From Druceiella hillmani (lineage: Eukaryota; Arthropoda; Insecta; Lepidoptera; Hepialidae), in assembly GCA_039881145.1 (NCBI GenBank), contig JAYKKI010000023.1, positions 2,509,501 through 2,573,500 of the forward strand: 64,000 nucleotides of DNA, given 5' to 3'. A program made the position numbers and the translations under genes. Shown here piece by piece: positions 23,221 through 34,899 of this stretch. The notes below the pieces were generated by a model. It saw only the letters and a list, made by a program, of their open reading frames with translations. It was not told the origin of the DNA and ran no database searches. Every line of letters starts with the position of its first letter. The stretch's first letter is position 1.

Positions 23221-25090
23221 TTGATATTGTGCGCTGGAGTGTTCTCCTTGTCTTGCGTTATTTTGGATGCGGAGACGTATTTATTCTGTTCAGTTTTATT
23301 TGCAACATCTAGCTGTTTGATTGCGTATTTCAGGGTTGAGATGCTGAGAGAAATGGATATTGAGTTTTGTGTTACTATATTAAAAAGAGTTTACAGCAAA
23401 TGTTGTAAATATTGAATTGGAGGCGAAGTATTAGACCTTTATTTACCTATATACTGTATATTTTTAGGTACGACTAAGAGTTCTGGAGTGTATTGTGTAT
23501 CTGAAATATGTATTGGGGCTAGCTAAATAGAATGATGCGAATGAGACAGTTATATTTAAGACACTGTTTCCAATGGTGGTTGCGGCACAACTGGTTGGAA
23601 GTAAATAGCCGGCGTAACTTGGTAATCTTTATTTTCTTTTCAGTCTATTATACACCAACCAGCCTCCCATATACACTTTATTTCCGAATGTAATGCACTC
23701 TTCTATGAATAATATTTTACTTTTTATTTCATTAAACTCTTAAGTGAGCTCTCCTCTTTTTGGAATCCATTCTCAGTACTCTTATTAAAGTCATCAGCAG
23801 AATATTCCTGTTTTAATGCCTTCAGCTTTCATTCTCTCGTTTTCCTCTCTAATCCAATGCCTGGTCTTCAATATTTTCGTTATTATATTTAAAATATTTC
23901 TTTTTGTCGTTAGTTCACGTAGACCGTTCATCTGTTATAGTGAATCATTGCACCATAAATTAGCTGAAACATATTGCTCATATGGCAATTAGTTGACTGT
24001 ACTTGTGTTACTTTTTTGTAGATATTAAAATTCATTCAAACATATTTAGTAATAATTGAATGCACGTTCATGTTACTTTTTCTGCTCCTTTATACAAATT
24101 TTGGTAATACATTTAGAGGATAAAATCTCGAGACGGCCCGCTTTTGCAGCACAGTCTTCTTGGAGGGTAACTAACCTCTTAATACTGTTGGGAACTGTAT
24201 TATGTATTGGGACGCTAAATCTATGTCTAATGAAAACTTTTTTATGTTTTTTTTTATTACATTCACTGAAAGAAATAATTGTAAAATTCGAAGTTCATAT
24301 TCATAGTTTTTGAAAAACAATTGACGTGCCAAAATATAAATAAATATTTTAATTGGGTTGCACATTCGATCTTAGTATCCATAGTTATTGGTAGTAAACG
24401 GAAAACATATATTCTGATGGGCGGAAAGGGAAGAGGGTGCCCTAAAGTAAAATTTTAAAAGTCTCAAGTCAATTTAATGTCGACTATTTATGTATTAAAA
24501 AGAATTGCCATATCGGATACTGAAATAGTTATTTTACTGAAAACGTTAATCCGTATATGGTATGTTGAAACGAAATAATTTGTTTCTTTTAAATCATTTA
24601 ATTCATTTGTGGGTGAAAAATTACAGTTTCACTTTATACGTACGCAGTTCGCATTTTCCGCCCGCCTTGAACTTTTGTTTCAGACAAGAACGGCTCATTG
24701 ATTGACATGACTCATTTACAATCATAAATGTCAATCAATAGTCATATTTTTAAATAAAATGTTTAAACCACTACAAATGTATAAATATATTGCAGATAAC
24801 ATAAAACTTTACAAAGAAAAGTTCTGTGAAATATATGATGTAATATATGTGTAATTATGTTACAATGTTGTGCCGTAAAGTTCTAAGCTTGACTAAATCA
24901 CAATAAATAAGTAAACCGTTGACAGCACCATTAATAACTTAACATTAAACAATAAATAATTAATGTAAAGAAACGATCAAAGCAAGAGGCGGTCATGGTT
25001 CCTTATTCGTCTAGTTCAAACCCGGCAGGGGCAGCCAGTAAATAATATAAAAGTAATATTTTATTACAAGTGAATAATTCCTTACGTCAT
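23220..25090. other. AT-rich non-coding DNA
   Basis: No gene recognised in 1.9 kb. Stop-free frames of 64-85 codons lack ATG support or domains. The inverted TGATTGACA pair at 24697-24739 is listed separately. Confidence 0.5.
24697..24739. promoter_or_regulatory. 12-bp inverted repeat holding two TGATTGACA sites
   Basis: ATTGATTGACAT (24697-24708) and ATGTCAATCAAT (24728-24739) are exact reverse complements 19 bp apart. TGATTGACA is the composite consensus of PBC-class (Exd) with MEIS-class (Hth) homeodomain proteins. The symmetry is seen directly; binding is inferred. It could equally be a small transposon remnant. Confidence 0.35.
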
Positions 25091-25099
25091 CACCGTCAA

Positions 25100-25350
25100 A
25101 ACAACAACAAAGAGCGGAGGATTACTCGGAAGCAATTCCATCTCCCCATTAATAATATATTGTATAACCATTCCGACGCAATTATTATGAGGTAACTCCC
25201 AACGACACACCGCGGCCCCAATAAGGCTTCTGAGCTTTCGCCTTCTTGATTCGACGCGAGCTTTCTTTCAACGCGTAAGCTCCGATTAAGTCGGGGATCT
25301 GTAATTGTTATTGTAATTGCTCCGCTTAAATCTATTACTCCCAAATGCCA
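25100..25350. other. GC-rich island 7a
   Basis: Moderately GC-rich block with homeodomain-type cores: CCCATTAATAATATATTG, GCAATTATTATGAGG, TGTAATTGTTATTGTAATTG. An 82-codon minus frame (25096-25344) has no recognisable domain. The motif density suits a developmental enhancer; this is inference. Confidence 0.4.
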
Positions 25351-25399
25351 ATACTGCCTGAGGCTTCATTTCATTATGAGCGACCTCTTATCTAAGTGA

Positions 25400-25650
25400 A
25401 ATAATCTATTTGGCGTCCTTACGAGATTATACCGTCCGTCGTGGGCGGGCGGATGCGAGCTGGGCGGCGGCGGAAGCTGCCGATTCCCATATTTATAATT
25501 AACAATATAATATCGGGGGCACCATCTGTCGGCTCGATCGTAGGGTGGCTTTATTAATTTCTGGGGCCGCGGCGTATTTTGCGGGCGGCTTTTTTTCACT
25601 TATTAGTTGGGGACGACTTGTGATGAGGGTGCGCCATTTTTGAGGCTATT
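25400..25650. other. GC-rich island 7b
   Basis: GTGGGCGGGCGGATGCGAGC and GGCGGCGGCGGAAGCTG alternate with an AT core ATATTTATAATTAACAATA and TTTATTAATTTCTGGGGCCG. Same mixed texture as other islands. No coding evidence. Confidence 0.4.
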
Positions 25651-25942
25651 TTTGGTTGTGGTCTTGTATTAAATTAATTCGTAAGATGTTTTTAATTCAG
25701 TTTAATTTAGTAAGCTAGTTTATATAGTGTTTATATGTGATTTTGGATAACATGTTTAAAATATTCGATGTTAAATTATAAAATAAATAATTAGTTGTTA
25801 ATTATTATTATGGAAGAAATTTAAAAATAAACATTTATCTATATAATATAACTATTACAATATGCAAAGAGAGAACGTTTGCATCTTTAACTTTTGTGTC
25901 TTTCCAGGAGATGATATCGATAACTTTTGCCTACTTTTGTGT

Positions 25943-26410
25943 TTGTTATTTTCCTTGCTTTATCAGAAACTTTTATCGATACCAATGCGAACGACAGGTT
26001 TTGTGAAGATATTACAGTTCGTTTATTTATAAACTAATCTCAGAAACTTTCATCGGCACCAATGCAAATGGCAGATTTTTTAAAGATATTAACTGTTCTT
26101 TTACTTAACACTGATCTCAGAAACTTTTATCGTTACCAACGCGAACGGTAGGTTTTTTTAAAGATATTACTGTTTACTTATGAACTAATTTTAGAAACTT
26201 TTGGCGGTACAAATGCGATTAGCGGGATTATTAAAGATATTACTGTTCTTTTACTTATGCACCTATCTGAGAAACTTTTATCGGTACCAATGCGAGCAGC
26301 AGGTTTTTTAAATATGTTACTGTTCTTTTACTTATACACTGATATCAGAAACTTTTGTCAGTACCAATATGAATGGCAGGTTTTTTTGAATATACTGCTG
26401 TTCTTTTACT
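25943..26410 (+). repeat. 77-bp tandem repeat, six diverged copies
   Basis: AGAAACTTT starts at 25965, 26042, 26119, 26193, 26270 and 26347, spacings 77, 77, 74, 77, 77. Each unit reads roughly TATCGGTACCAATGCGAA..GCAGGTTTTTTAAAGATATTACTGTTC. Substitutions are frequent, so the array is older than most in this window. Confidence 0.9.
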
Positions 26411-26569
26411 TATACATTCAAAAATAGTAATTGAGTATCAAGAATTGCTTGAGAATTTGCATCGCTTCTTCACTCAAACCTATCAAAAATATAATTTCAT
26501 ATAAACAACGCCGAATAACTCTCCTGACAACCATAAAAACAAAGTATACGTGAACAAAGAAAAAGAGTG

Positions 26570-26586
26570 TATCTGGAGGTAAGTAA
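26570..26586 (+). promoter_or_regulatory. Possible 5' splice site
   Basis: TCTGGAGGTAAGTAAAC matches the donor consensus AG|GTAAGT perfectly. No coding exon is visible upstream, so this may be chance or a donor of a non-coding exon. Confidence 0.15.
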
Positions 26587-26899
26587 ACTTAATTTAGTTT
26601 GCAGCATAGCATTAATAACATAGCATAGCATTATAAAAAAAATATAAATTAAAGGAAATACATATTTTTATACATATTAAATCTGGATATAACATTTTGG
26701 TGCCAAATTTTCTATCGAACCAAATGGTTTTAACGCTTTAAAGCATGAATTATAAAACAGGAGAAAAAAATACTTAGAGCAATTTACCTTTTATTATAGT
26801 ATAATGAGGTATGTAAGATATCTGTAAAACGATTCATCCTTCAGGACATATTTCACAATTTAATTTTCTCTTCAAGAAAAATTGTAGAAACTAGTTTAA

Positions 26900-27425
26900 C
26901 AATGATTTCCCAAAACGGTGTTAATAAAGATTAAGAAGAGACATTTTAAATTATTTATGAGTAATAACTTATCAAGGTGGCAGTTCGAAATGAATCGAGC
27001 AAAGAGTTAAATTAGATTTTAAATCATCCTTGAATTTTTACATACCAATGTGTATCTATTTTTCATGACAATACGATAATACCACTACGATTCAAAGGGT
27101 TAGGAGAGATTTTAGATTATTTATGAATTATACTTATCAAGATGGCAGATCGAAATGAATCCAGCAAAGTGTTAAATTTAATTTTTAATCATTCTCCAAT
27201 TTTCACATAAAAATTGTGTATCAATTTTTCACGGCAAAACGGTAATACCACTATAATTCAAAGGATTAAAAAGAGACATTTTAGATTATTTATGAGTCAA
27301 AACTTACCAAGATGACAGATCGAAATCAATCCAGCAAAGCATTAAATTTATAAATTTAATTTAATAAATTTCAAATGATTCTCAAATTTTCACATAAACA
27401 AATTTTGTATCCATTTTTTACAACC
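26900..27425 (+). repeat. 168-bp tandem repeat, three diverged copies
   Basis: TTATTTATGA landmarks at 26951, 27117 and 27286 give spacings of 166 and 169 bp. Units share GGCAG.TCGAAATGAATC.AGCAAAG, ATAATACCACTA, ATTCAAAGG and TTTTCACATA. Copy 3 has an extra AAATTTAATTTAATAAATT insertion. Confidence 0.85.
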
Positions 27426-27496
27426 GCGAATGTCGTGTTTTTAGAAATGGAAAAATATAGCAACGATCGTATGTAAAAATAAAATGGGCACATCAA

Positions 27497-27650
27497 AATT
27501 TCAGTCATATTTTTCAAAATGTAATGATTTCATAGTCATATCTTTCAAAATGTAATGATTTCATAGTCATATCTTTAAAAATGTAATGATTTCATACTCA
27601 TATTTGTCAAAATGTAATGATTCATAGTCATATTTTTCAAAATGTAATTT
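27497..27650 (+). repeat. 31-bp tandem repeat, five copies
   Basis: GTCATATTTTTCAAAATG, then TAATGATTTCATA, repeats at 27504, 27535, 27566, 27597 and 27627. Units are contiguous with no spacers, so this is a minisatellite and not a CRISPR array. Confidence 0.9.
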
Positions 27651-27969
27651 TTTTTTATTATATTAAAACATTTGAATTTTGACCCGCAATTTCAACTCAC
27701 ACTTGATTGATATCCTTTTCACCTTACTCAACTAAAATCGTAAATTCCCTTTAATGAAATTAGACATTTGATTTCATTTCATTGCCAATTGTAAAAGTAT
27801 TTAATGAGAATCGAATATAATTCTGATATTATTAAGCTTTTGAGGTATAATAGTTTCCAAAGCTCTAGTAAAACATGGTTGAAACTATTATAAAATCTCC
27901 GCCTATCTCAAATTGTGACACACCCCTCTCCTCCCTTCTCAAACAAAAGATTAACTCATTGAAAATATA

Positions 27970-28330
27970 CGAAATCATAAAGACGCGCGACAAAGCGGAG
28001 AGACGGTGCGACAGTATCAAATTAAAGTTGCATTAATGAAAAATCGCATCTCAAAGAGGATAAAGGCGACGCGTTTCGCCGAATCAAAGCGCGAAAGTCG
28101 AGCGGCCCGAGCCCAACGCGACAATTTGCCCGCCTCTGAAAGAAGTTTGAAGGAGGAGTAGGGGGAGGGGAAACGGTGGTGGTGGGCGAACGGAGCCCGC
28201 TCGCGTCCTCGATCGGGTTTTAATTATTTGGTTATGGACCGATGGGGAGGGCAGGGCGAATTCGGGCAGTCATTTTATTTGCCGACTCGACGGTATTATA
28301 ATTGCCGACTCGTGTTTTGGCACTTTGAAT
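27970..28330. other. GC-rich island 8
   Basis: GAGCGGCCCGAGCCCAACGC and AGGGGGAGGGGAAACGGTGG are followed by GGTTTTAATTATTTGG and GCCGACTCGACGGTATTATA with GCCGACTCG repeated. It holds homeodomain-like AATTA cores. No coding frame. Regulatory role inferred. Confidence 0.4.
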
Positions 28331-28339
28331 GTGACAGAA

Positions 28340-29450
28340 TAGGTGACAAGTAAAGTTGCCAACTTTAACAGAAGGCTTCAGTAATTATGTACTATTTGTA
28401 TGTGTATAGTTCAGTAATTTATGTTCTATTTGTGGCACATTTCATACCACAAATGTTTTAAAATGCGTGATTTCTACTAATTTCCTTTAAAATACTCTAC
28501 ACATTACGAATATAGATCTCCTTAGCTCTATTAATGCGTCTAAGTGTCGATCAAATCGATTGAAATATCTGCCTTATACTTGCTAAGTTACTTTGCAATT
28601 AAGTTCATCGACTTTTTATAAAAATTTTAATTTAAATTTTTAGTCGATATCTATTCTAAAACACTAAATAAACCTGTTCAGTATAGGCGAAACTCATATT
28701 GTGGGGTTTTCCTACTCGCATTAATATTATTTTTCCGGATGTAAATGTTGCCTAGTATAAATTTCACAGCCGCAGAGCAAAGGACGGCAATCTGATTGCC
28801 TTCTTTAATTTATTAATGCAAGTTAGGAAAAGCAATTTTCATTTTTAGTGTTTAATGAATTCCGCTAAAGTGGTACATTTCAGATTTTTCATGGAGTTAA
28901 AAAGTTTTTACAGGGACTCTTAATTCTTGAAAGAGGCATCGTAGCAAAAAATGTACGCAATGTGAATTTGACCGTTCGACATTAAATGAATCCTCTTATA
29001 CCAAATAGTGTTCTTCAACCGTATACTGAAAATCAATTAAAATAATTCAGCAGTTTAGTAGCAGAAATAATTTCAAGTGGTTTGTGATTATGGTGATGAT
29101 GTATGTAATTTCAAACAAGCCGCGCTGCTTTGTTACCGGTGCCGACAAAAACGACAACCGCGTGCCGTCGCCGTTGTCCGACGTAACATACCCATTTCAA
29201 ATGGTGTTTACGTTTTGTTTATATTATAATGTTATTTAATTTGTTTAAAAATATTTTTTTGGGTGTAATTGTTAATTTCACTATTTTAAAGTGTTTATAA
29301 CAACTAGCACTGGGTGGGTTTTCAATTAATGTCGAACGGTTAAATCCACATGTTCTAACCTTTTGGATTTTATTTTGAAACACCTTTTCGATGGGATGTT
29401 CCAAAAAAAAAAATTATGTGAGGGAAGGTCTCTTTAAAACAAATGAAAAT
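28340..29450. other. AT-rich non-coding DNA with small GC island at 29115-29195
   Basis: Mostly AT-rich. The patch near 29115 (GTTACCGGTGCCGACAAAAA and CCGTCGCCGTTGTCCG) is GC-rich and resembles the larger islands. No gene recognised. Confidence 0.45.
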
Positions 29451-29454
29451 CATA

Positions 29455-29620
29455 GTTGCTTTCCTAGTTATATATTGGCATAAATAAGGTAAATAATTGT
29501 GCAAAATTTAATTACGATCGGCTTTAAACTAAAAGAGTTATGATGCTTTGAAGTATGCACAGACGGACAGGCGTGATAAAATTATGAGGGTTCTTTTTCG
29601 CCATTTTGGTACGATATTTG
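29455..29620 (-). mobile_element. GGTTCCGT-family repeat, fragment
   Basis: Minus-strand reading gives AAAGAACCCTCATAATTT, CCTGTCCGTCTGTGCATAC and then a degraded AAATTTTGCACAATTATT block, matching the family order. The ends are missing. Confidence 0.5.
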
Positions 29621-29624
29621 AAGA

Positions 29625-30430
29625 ACGCAAAAACAAAAAAAAATTGTATATATGAATGTTTGCGTGTATGTATGTATGCCTGCGCAAGTGTTTGCTATAG
29701 TTTTCCTTACGATAGATATTTTTTCTCAAGACTGATTCCTCTCATCGTTCTGAGCGGAAATTGTTTTGAATATATGTAAAAAACTCTGAGATTGCCTTCA
29801 AAGTTCCATATTAAAAATAAATTCCAATTTTTTATCATAAAATCTCTTCAATACATTTCTTATATTAAATCTTACTACCCCATGGAAATAACTTTTTAAA
29901 AAAAATTGTAAACTCCTTTTTCAAAATTAAATAACTTTAAATAAGATAACTAACGATTCATAGTGTTCTTCTTAAATTTTTTCCATAATTTTCATTACAG
30001 GTGTGATTCATAACATTATTCTGAAAAGGAAAAATAAAAAAATAATTTAATAAAAAAAAATTCAAAATATTACATATTTTCTTTCTTTTTGTTATACATT
30101 CTTAATACATCTGTATGCACATTTCATGCATATCACTTGTAACTATGCGTAAGACATTACAAAGGTATTTTTCGTTTGAAACTGTGAGTAGCGAGGCTGC
30201 ACCGCTGCTTTAGAATAACCGAGAGTTCTTTATGGAGAGTTCTTTATGGAGAGTGTGTTATGATTATTTGAACTCCGACGCTCTCGAGTATACTTGATAT
30301 ATGATACAGAGATTTCGTATATTCTCTATAATATTGTCGCTCGAACCGCAAGAAAATTAGAAAAAATATTCCATATCTGCGAACATATTTATATAGCTAT
30401 TTATGCACTTTAATGTACACAGTTGATACA
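29625..30430. other. AT-rich non-coding DNA
   Basis: No gene. GGAGAGTTCTTTAT occurs twice in tandem at about 30223-30252. Confidence 0.5.
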
Positions 30431-30439
30431 TATAGCGGA

Positions 30440-30580
30440 TTTATTGCTACGAAAGCAAACTCTTACAGCCAACCAGAACACCAGACCAGACCCGCTCAAC
30501 GAGGGGTCAGGAATCGAACCCGGATCCCTGCGACGCTGCACCGTATACGCTGATACGTATGCCTTGTGATCAGTCAAACA
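30440..30580 (-). mobile_element. tRNA-derived SINE with LINE-like tail
   Basis: On the minus strand a tRNA-like head carries a clean RNA polymerase III B box, GGTTCGATTCC (30509-30519), with a degraded upstream half. It is followed by GGTCTGGTGTTCTGG and then a tail GGTTGGCTGTAAGAG with TAGCAATAAATCCGC. The same tail ends the LINE at 51190-52760 (GGTTGGCTGTAATAT, TAGCAATAAATCCAC), whereas the sequence ahead of it differs. That is the usual design of a SINE that borrows the 3' end of a partner LINE. It is not a functional tRNA gene because the acceptor and anticodon arms are not recoverable. Confidence 0.6.
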
Positions 30581-30584
30581 CAGC

Positions 30585-31600
30585 ATGGTGATGACATAAA
30601 ATTCCTATTTAATTAAACTCCTATTAACTCACTATTCAACCAAGTTCGTATTTAGTAATTTATTTAAGAAAATCATGTGTATAAAAATAGTTAATTAACC
30701 AAATAACCCTGTACTATGGAAAAGAAAAAAACTCAAATGATTCTAAGTGTATATAAAAGAAAAATAACAATATTGTCCTTTTGCCCGTCACTTGAGATTA
30801 TATTGTTCATGTGGTATTACATCGATAATAATTTTTTTTTATTTCTTTAATCCACACTCAGCCATTTTGAGTCACGTATTTTTTATGCTAATTGCTTTTA
30901 CGGAATGTGTATTAAAAATATAACGATTAAAAAAAAAACCGGAAAATCGAGTATGACAAAATAAACTACTGCATCAGTTGCAGTGATATTATATGTTTAA
31001 CTTACAACTTTACAGACTTATACACAATTATGCTACTGTTTATACAGATAAGGGTGCAAAAGTTAATAGCTATTAATTATTTTGGGGATGACGCGAATTG
31101 AGAAGTTTCCCTTTCTTTTTTATTTGATGAGAGAAAACAGCCTTGTGAAAATATGTCTTAAGGAAAAATACGAGTATTGTGCAAGTGATTTTGATTATTT
31201 TTTTTATGTAAAATGAAAAAGTCGCAAGCGTCGGCAAGTGTTGTCTAGCATGTGGGTATTGGTGGAAAATCCATTTAAGTGGTATTTTTTTAAGTACTAA
31301 GTAGTACTTTATTTCTTACAAAATAAGAGGAATATAGAAATGTCTACCGGTTCATCCATGACCTAACTGGGTTTACTGTTACAGTGGGACATACTTCATG
31401 AAAAATTATGTGTTCAAACGGTATCGAATAGGCTGAGTGGTCTAAGCTGAAATCCGCAAAACGAAATCGTTGTAAGGGTAAAAAGCTTCATGTTAACATG
31501 TATATATACTAGGATAATAAAATTTTAAGAGTGAATTCTGTACATTGTATAGGAAAAATATAATAATATTTAAAAAAAGTTATTGTTTTAGCGTATAGAA
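30585..31600. other. AT-rich non-coding DNA
   Basis: Nothing recognised in about 1 kb. Confidence 0.5.
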
Positions 31601-31624
31601 TGATAATAGAAGCCAGAAACACTT

Positions 31625-31750
31625 TTAAGAGTGTAGAAGTTTTATCTGTCTGTGTGTATGTTAATTTGAGCTGGTATCACGCAAATCTACCGGATGGATT
31701 TTAGTTAAATTTGGTGTGATAATAGTATATACCCAAGAGCAACATAAAAG
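31625..31750 (+). mobile_element. Possible dispersed-repeat fragment (CTGTCTGTGTG type)
   Basis: TTATCTGTCTGTGTGTATG, then CACGCAAATCTACCGGATGG and TTAAATTTGGTGTGATAATA resembles a common lepidopteran repeat motif (a CTGTCTGT run, a CACGCAAA..CTACCG block, then AAATTTGG). The boundaries cannot be set. Confidence 0.35.
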
Positions 31751-31974
31751 AGAAAAAAAAAACTAAGAATATTTATTTTCTAATTACACGCAAACAATGT
31801 CATAGGCACACCTAGTATGTAATGAGTGTTCTCATCATTACTTAATTTGGCAGGTGAATGGCCACCGTCTTGGTCATGTTTCGATTATTTATACTGCTGA
31901 TAATAAAAACTTCTGTTCTAAATGTAATTCAATATAAATATTTTATCACTTTTAGTATTCTGCAAATCATAAAG

Positions 31975-32060
31975 AAAATTTTGTTAATAAGATCCCTCGC
32001 GCTTCCGTCCGGACGGACGTCTGTCACAGCCGACTTTTTTTAAAAAACCGTTTGAGGTAG
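31975..32060 (+). mobile_element. GGTTCCGT-family repeat, short fragment
   Basis: AAGATCCCTCGCGCTTCCGT, then GGACGTCTGTCACAGCCG and a T run correspond to the CACAGCC part of the family. Only about 85 bp remain. Confidence 0.45.
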
Positions 32061-32083
32061 AAAGTTGAAATATATCTTGTTAA

Positions 32084-32205
32084 ATTCCAGAGATAATTCC
32101 AAAGATAATTCCAGAGATAATTCTGAAGATAATTACAGAGATATCGCTAAAAAGTCCACCAACGGTCCACCAAAAGTCCACCAACGGTCCCTCCACATCC
32201 CCTCC
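32084..32205 (+). repeat. Two adjoining short minisatellites
   Basis: GATAATTCCAGA-type units of 14-15 bp repeat about four times (32090-32140), followed by AGTCCACCA / ACGGTCCACCA units of about 11 bp (32153-32200). Confidence 0.8.
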
Positions 32206-32209
32206 ATCT

Positions 32210-34790
32210 CCGAAAGTGTTAAATTAAAATGAAATGTTTAAAAAACATTTCGATGGCTCGTTGTTTCTAAGCAATTCACGATATTTAACGCCTGTGCAAA
32301 CTTGGCAACATATTAAATGCGAATATTTACGCGGTGCAAAACAATATTAATATTTGTAAATTATTATTGTAGCATTAATATTATTATGAGTGATATAAAC
32401 ACTTTATATCCTTGAACGTTTAAACTGTCATACGTTCCTAAGTATGAAGAGAACCCTTGTAGTAAGCATTCTACTTGTATTTAATAGGTTTTATTTAATT
32501 TAGTTTAATAATAAATTATTTATAAATACCAGTCACTGATGATATCTCATAAAGTATGGGGCTTAAAAAAACTGAAATGTTATTAAGTATGAGACTTATG
32601 TATATAGACATTGAGGAAATAAGCTATAGTACCATGTTGACTCCAATATTTTACCCTAACCATAATAGATTAGGTATTTTAACCCAGTCAACTTGTTAGG
32701 GCGTTCAAACAAGTATTTATAAGATGTAAAGTTTGCATGAGTACAAATACGGCAAAGTACATATTTCAATACTTCCGCTACGCGAAAATAGTGCAGCGCA
32801 TGTGTCAAGATAAGTCCAAGTTATCAGCATATTGATATTAGGTAACGAATTAAATGCTTTCACTCCTTCTTTATAAATAAAATTGAAAAATCATTGTGTA
32901 ATTGAAATCGAAAAATTATTAGTTACTAAAATTAAGAAATTGTCATATGTGGTTCTTATGTATGAACTGTTATCGGTACCAACGACTTAGACTCGTTATT
33001 TTCGTGTTTCGTTTGTAATCGGTACAACGAGACAAACTAGAGTTAATAACGGAAGAGATTTATATTTTATAAATGAGCCTGTAAAGTTACAAATTAATTT
33101 GGCATTACTCTCGTATCTCCTTTACTTCTACATAAAGTAAAGTAATTATTCACAAAGTAAAATATAATTTTACGTCTAACAGAACAAGAAAAAATCTTCT
33201 AACATTTTGAACCAAGTCATACCGACGCTGTATTTATATTTCCTTCCATTGTGTATAAAGGTCTCTTGAATTGCCTACTTGTGAATATCCAAACATAATA
33301 TGATTCTATCAAACTTCAATTGTCTTATCGTGATAGCTTTTCATTCTTATCTTAATAATATCTGATTCTTATCGTTCTATTGAACCTTTCGCGTAGCAGT
33401 ATATTATATTGTATGCGATTACTTTGGCTATCGATACGAATTCGTAACTCAGAATTTATCGATACTCCTATGATTACTTGTAGAGTGTATTGTGTTCCTT
33501 GAGTTAATAGGAAATGTGAATCGTTTCGACTAGTAATTGAACGGGTTTTATTTGAGTGGAGAGATACCTTATAGCTACTTTAATATTATATGTAATATTA
33601 AGGTAGTACCGTAATATTTTGAGTTACTTATAAAGCAATTTTGCAGATTAAAATTGTTATGACTGCAGAAATAAATACTTAAATGTGGTTTAACTACAGT
33701 ATTTAGTTTATTTTATCATATTTAATAAAGAATCTAAATCAATTTCAAAATTAATACGGAATTATTGTATATAAATAGGTAATAATAATTTTTAATTTTT
33801 ATTTTTAAATAAATAAGTAATAATCATTTCGTATTAAAGTCAGTAAAAATTACAATGTTCTACCTTCACATTATCTACCACAGCCTTTTACGCTTAAATC
33901 GCTTAAGTTTAAGCTAAATAATTCAAAATTAAAACTATGCGGAACATTCATTTGTGAAAAGTATTAAGGATAAATTATAAAAGAAATGTGCAATAACAAA
34001 GTATGAAAAATCGACTGTGAAATCAAATGTCAACTCAGTATATAAAAAATTATTTAAAAAAATTGTTTAACGAACAAATTGTTTTCGTGAAATCTTTGTC
34101 CTCGAAAAAAGTTGTGAACATCGTAGTGAATGGTATTTTACTATTATCATTATCTGGAAGACCTAAATTAGGGTTTTTAGACTTTAACTTATGTACACAC
34201 GTTAGAAGTTATTCTTCTTTAACATAATACAAGAATAGCTTTATTTAGCACGCAAATAATTGATAGAAATAAAATAATAAAAGGACTGGAGCGTGATTAT
34301 AAATACGATTGCTAAATACAATCAAACAATTCGATTTTAAAAATTCAAATATATTTGACAGTTGAGTTGTCCACCATATTTTTTATTTTTCTACCGGCTT
34401 CATTTTAAGCCAACATCAGCCAGACCGTTTCCAAATTATCGCGCTTCGGCTTTATTATTTTCTCGTACAGAGAGTAGTACAAAATTTGACCTTGTTTTAA
34501 ATTTAGATTTAAAATTAATTTTCAAATTTTATTGAATATGAATACGCGTATATAATTAATTTTTAAATGTATTTAAACAATCTAAATAAAATTTAATTAA
34601 TAATGAAAAGAAATTAATATGCCGAAAATTTATTTTATTAATTTTAAGTGTTTAATAAAATGTAATTTATTATGTAAATAAATGAATACCGAATTCGAAA
34701 CGGCCTGACAGATGATTGCCTTACAATAGAAGGCCAGCAGGAAAATAAATTGGTGGACTACTTATCTAACTAATAAACTGTAATTATATG
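32210..34790. other. AT-rich non-coding DNA
   Basis: About 2.6 kb without recognised gene or repeat. Two TATCGGTACCAACG-like matches near 32970 and 33018 recall the 77-bp array units at 26 kb. Confidence 0.5.
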
Positions 34791-34794
34791 TTTA

Positions 34795-34895
34795 GGGCGC
34801 AACTTCATGGTGTCGATTTTTTGTTGCATGGTGCCAACTTCACTCTCATAATTTTTCTTGACACACTCAAAGAAATATAACTTCAAAAATTTAAT
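34795..34895 (+). repeat. CAACTTCAT-type dispersed repeat, single copy
   Basis: CGCAACTTCATGGTGTCGAT, TTGTTGCATGGTG, TCTCATAATTTTTCTTGACA and AAAGAAATATAACTTCAA match, in order, the repeats at 48005-48325. Both loci give similar short minus-strand frames that are translations of the repeat. Confidence 0.6.
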
Positions 34896-34899
34896 GAGC

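Noticed and set aside
27497..27650. Regular 31-bp repeats that could suggest a CRISPR array
   Set aside because: The units are contiguous without spacers and the genome is eukaryotic; it is a minisatellite.
30490..30575. tRNA gene on the minus strand
   Set aside because: Only the B box is intact; the acceptor stem, anticodon arm and A box cannot be recovered, and a LINE-like tail follows, so it is a SINE.
31858..32043. 61-codon ATG frame with a hydrophobic start
   Set aside because: Its 3' part runs into a dispersed repeat fragment and no cleavage site or domain is visible.
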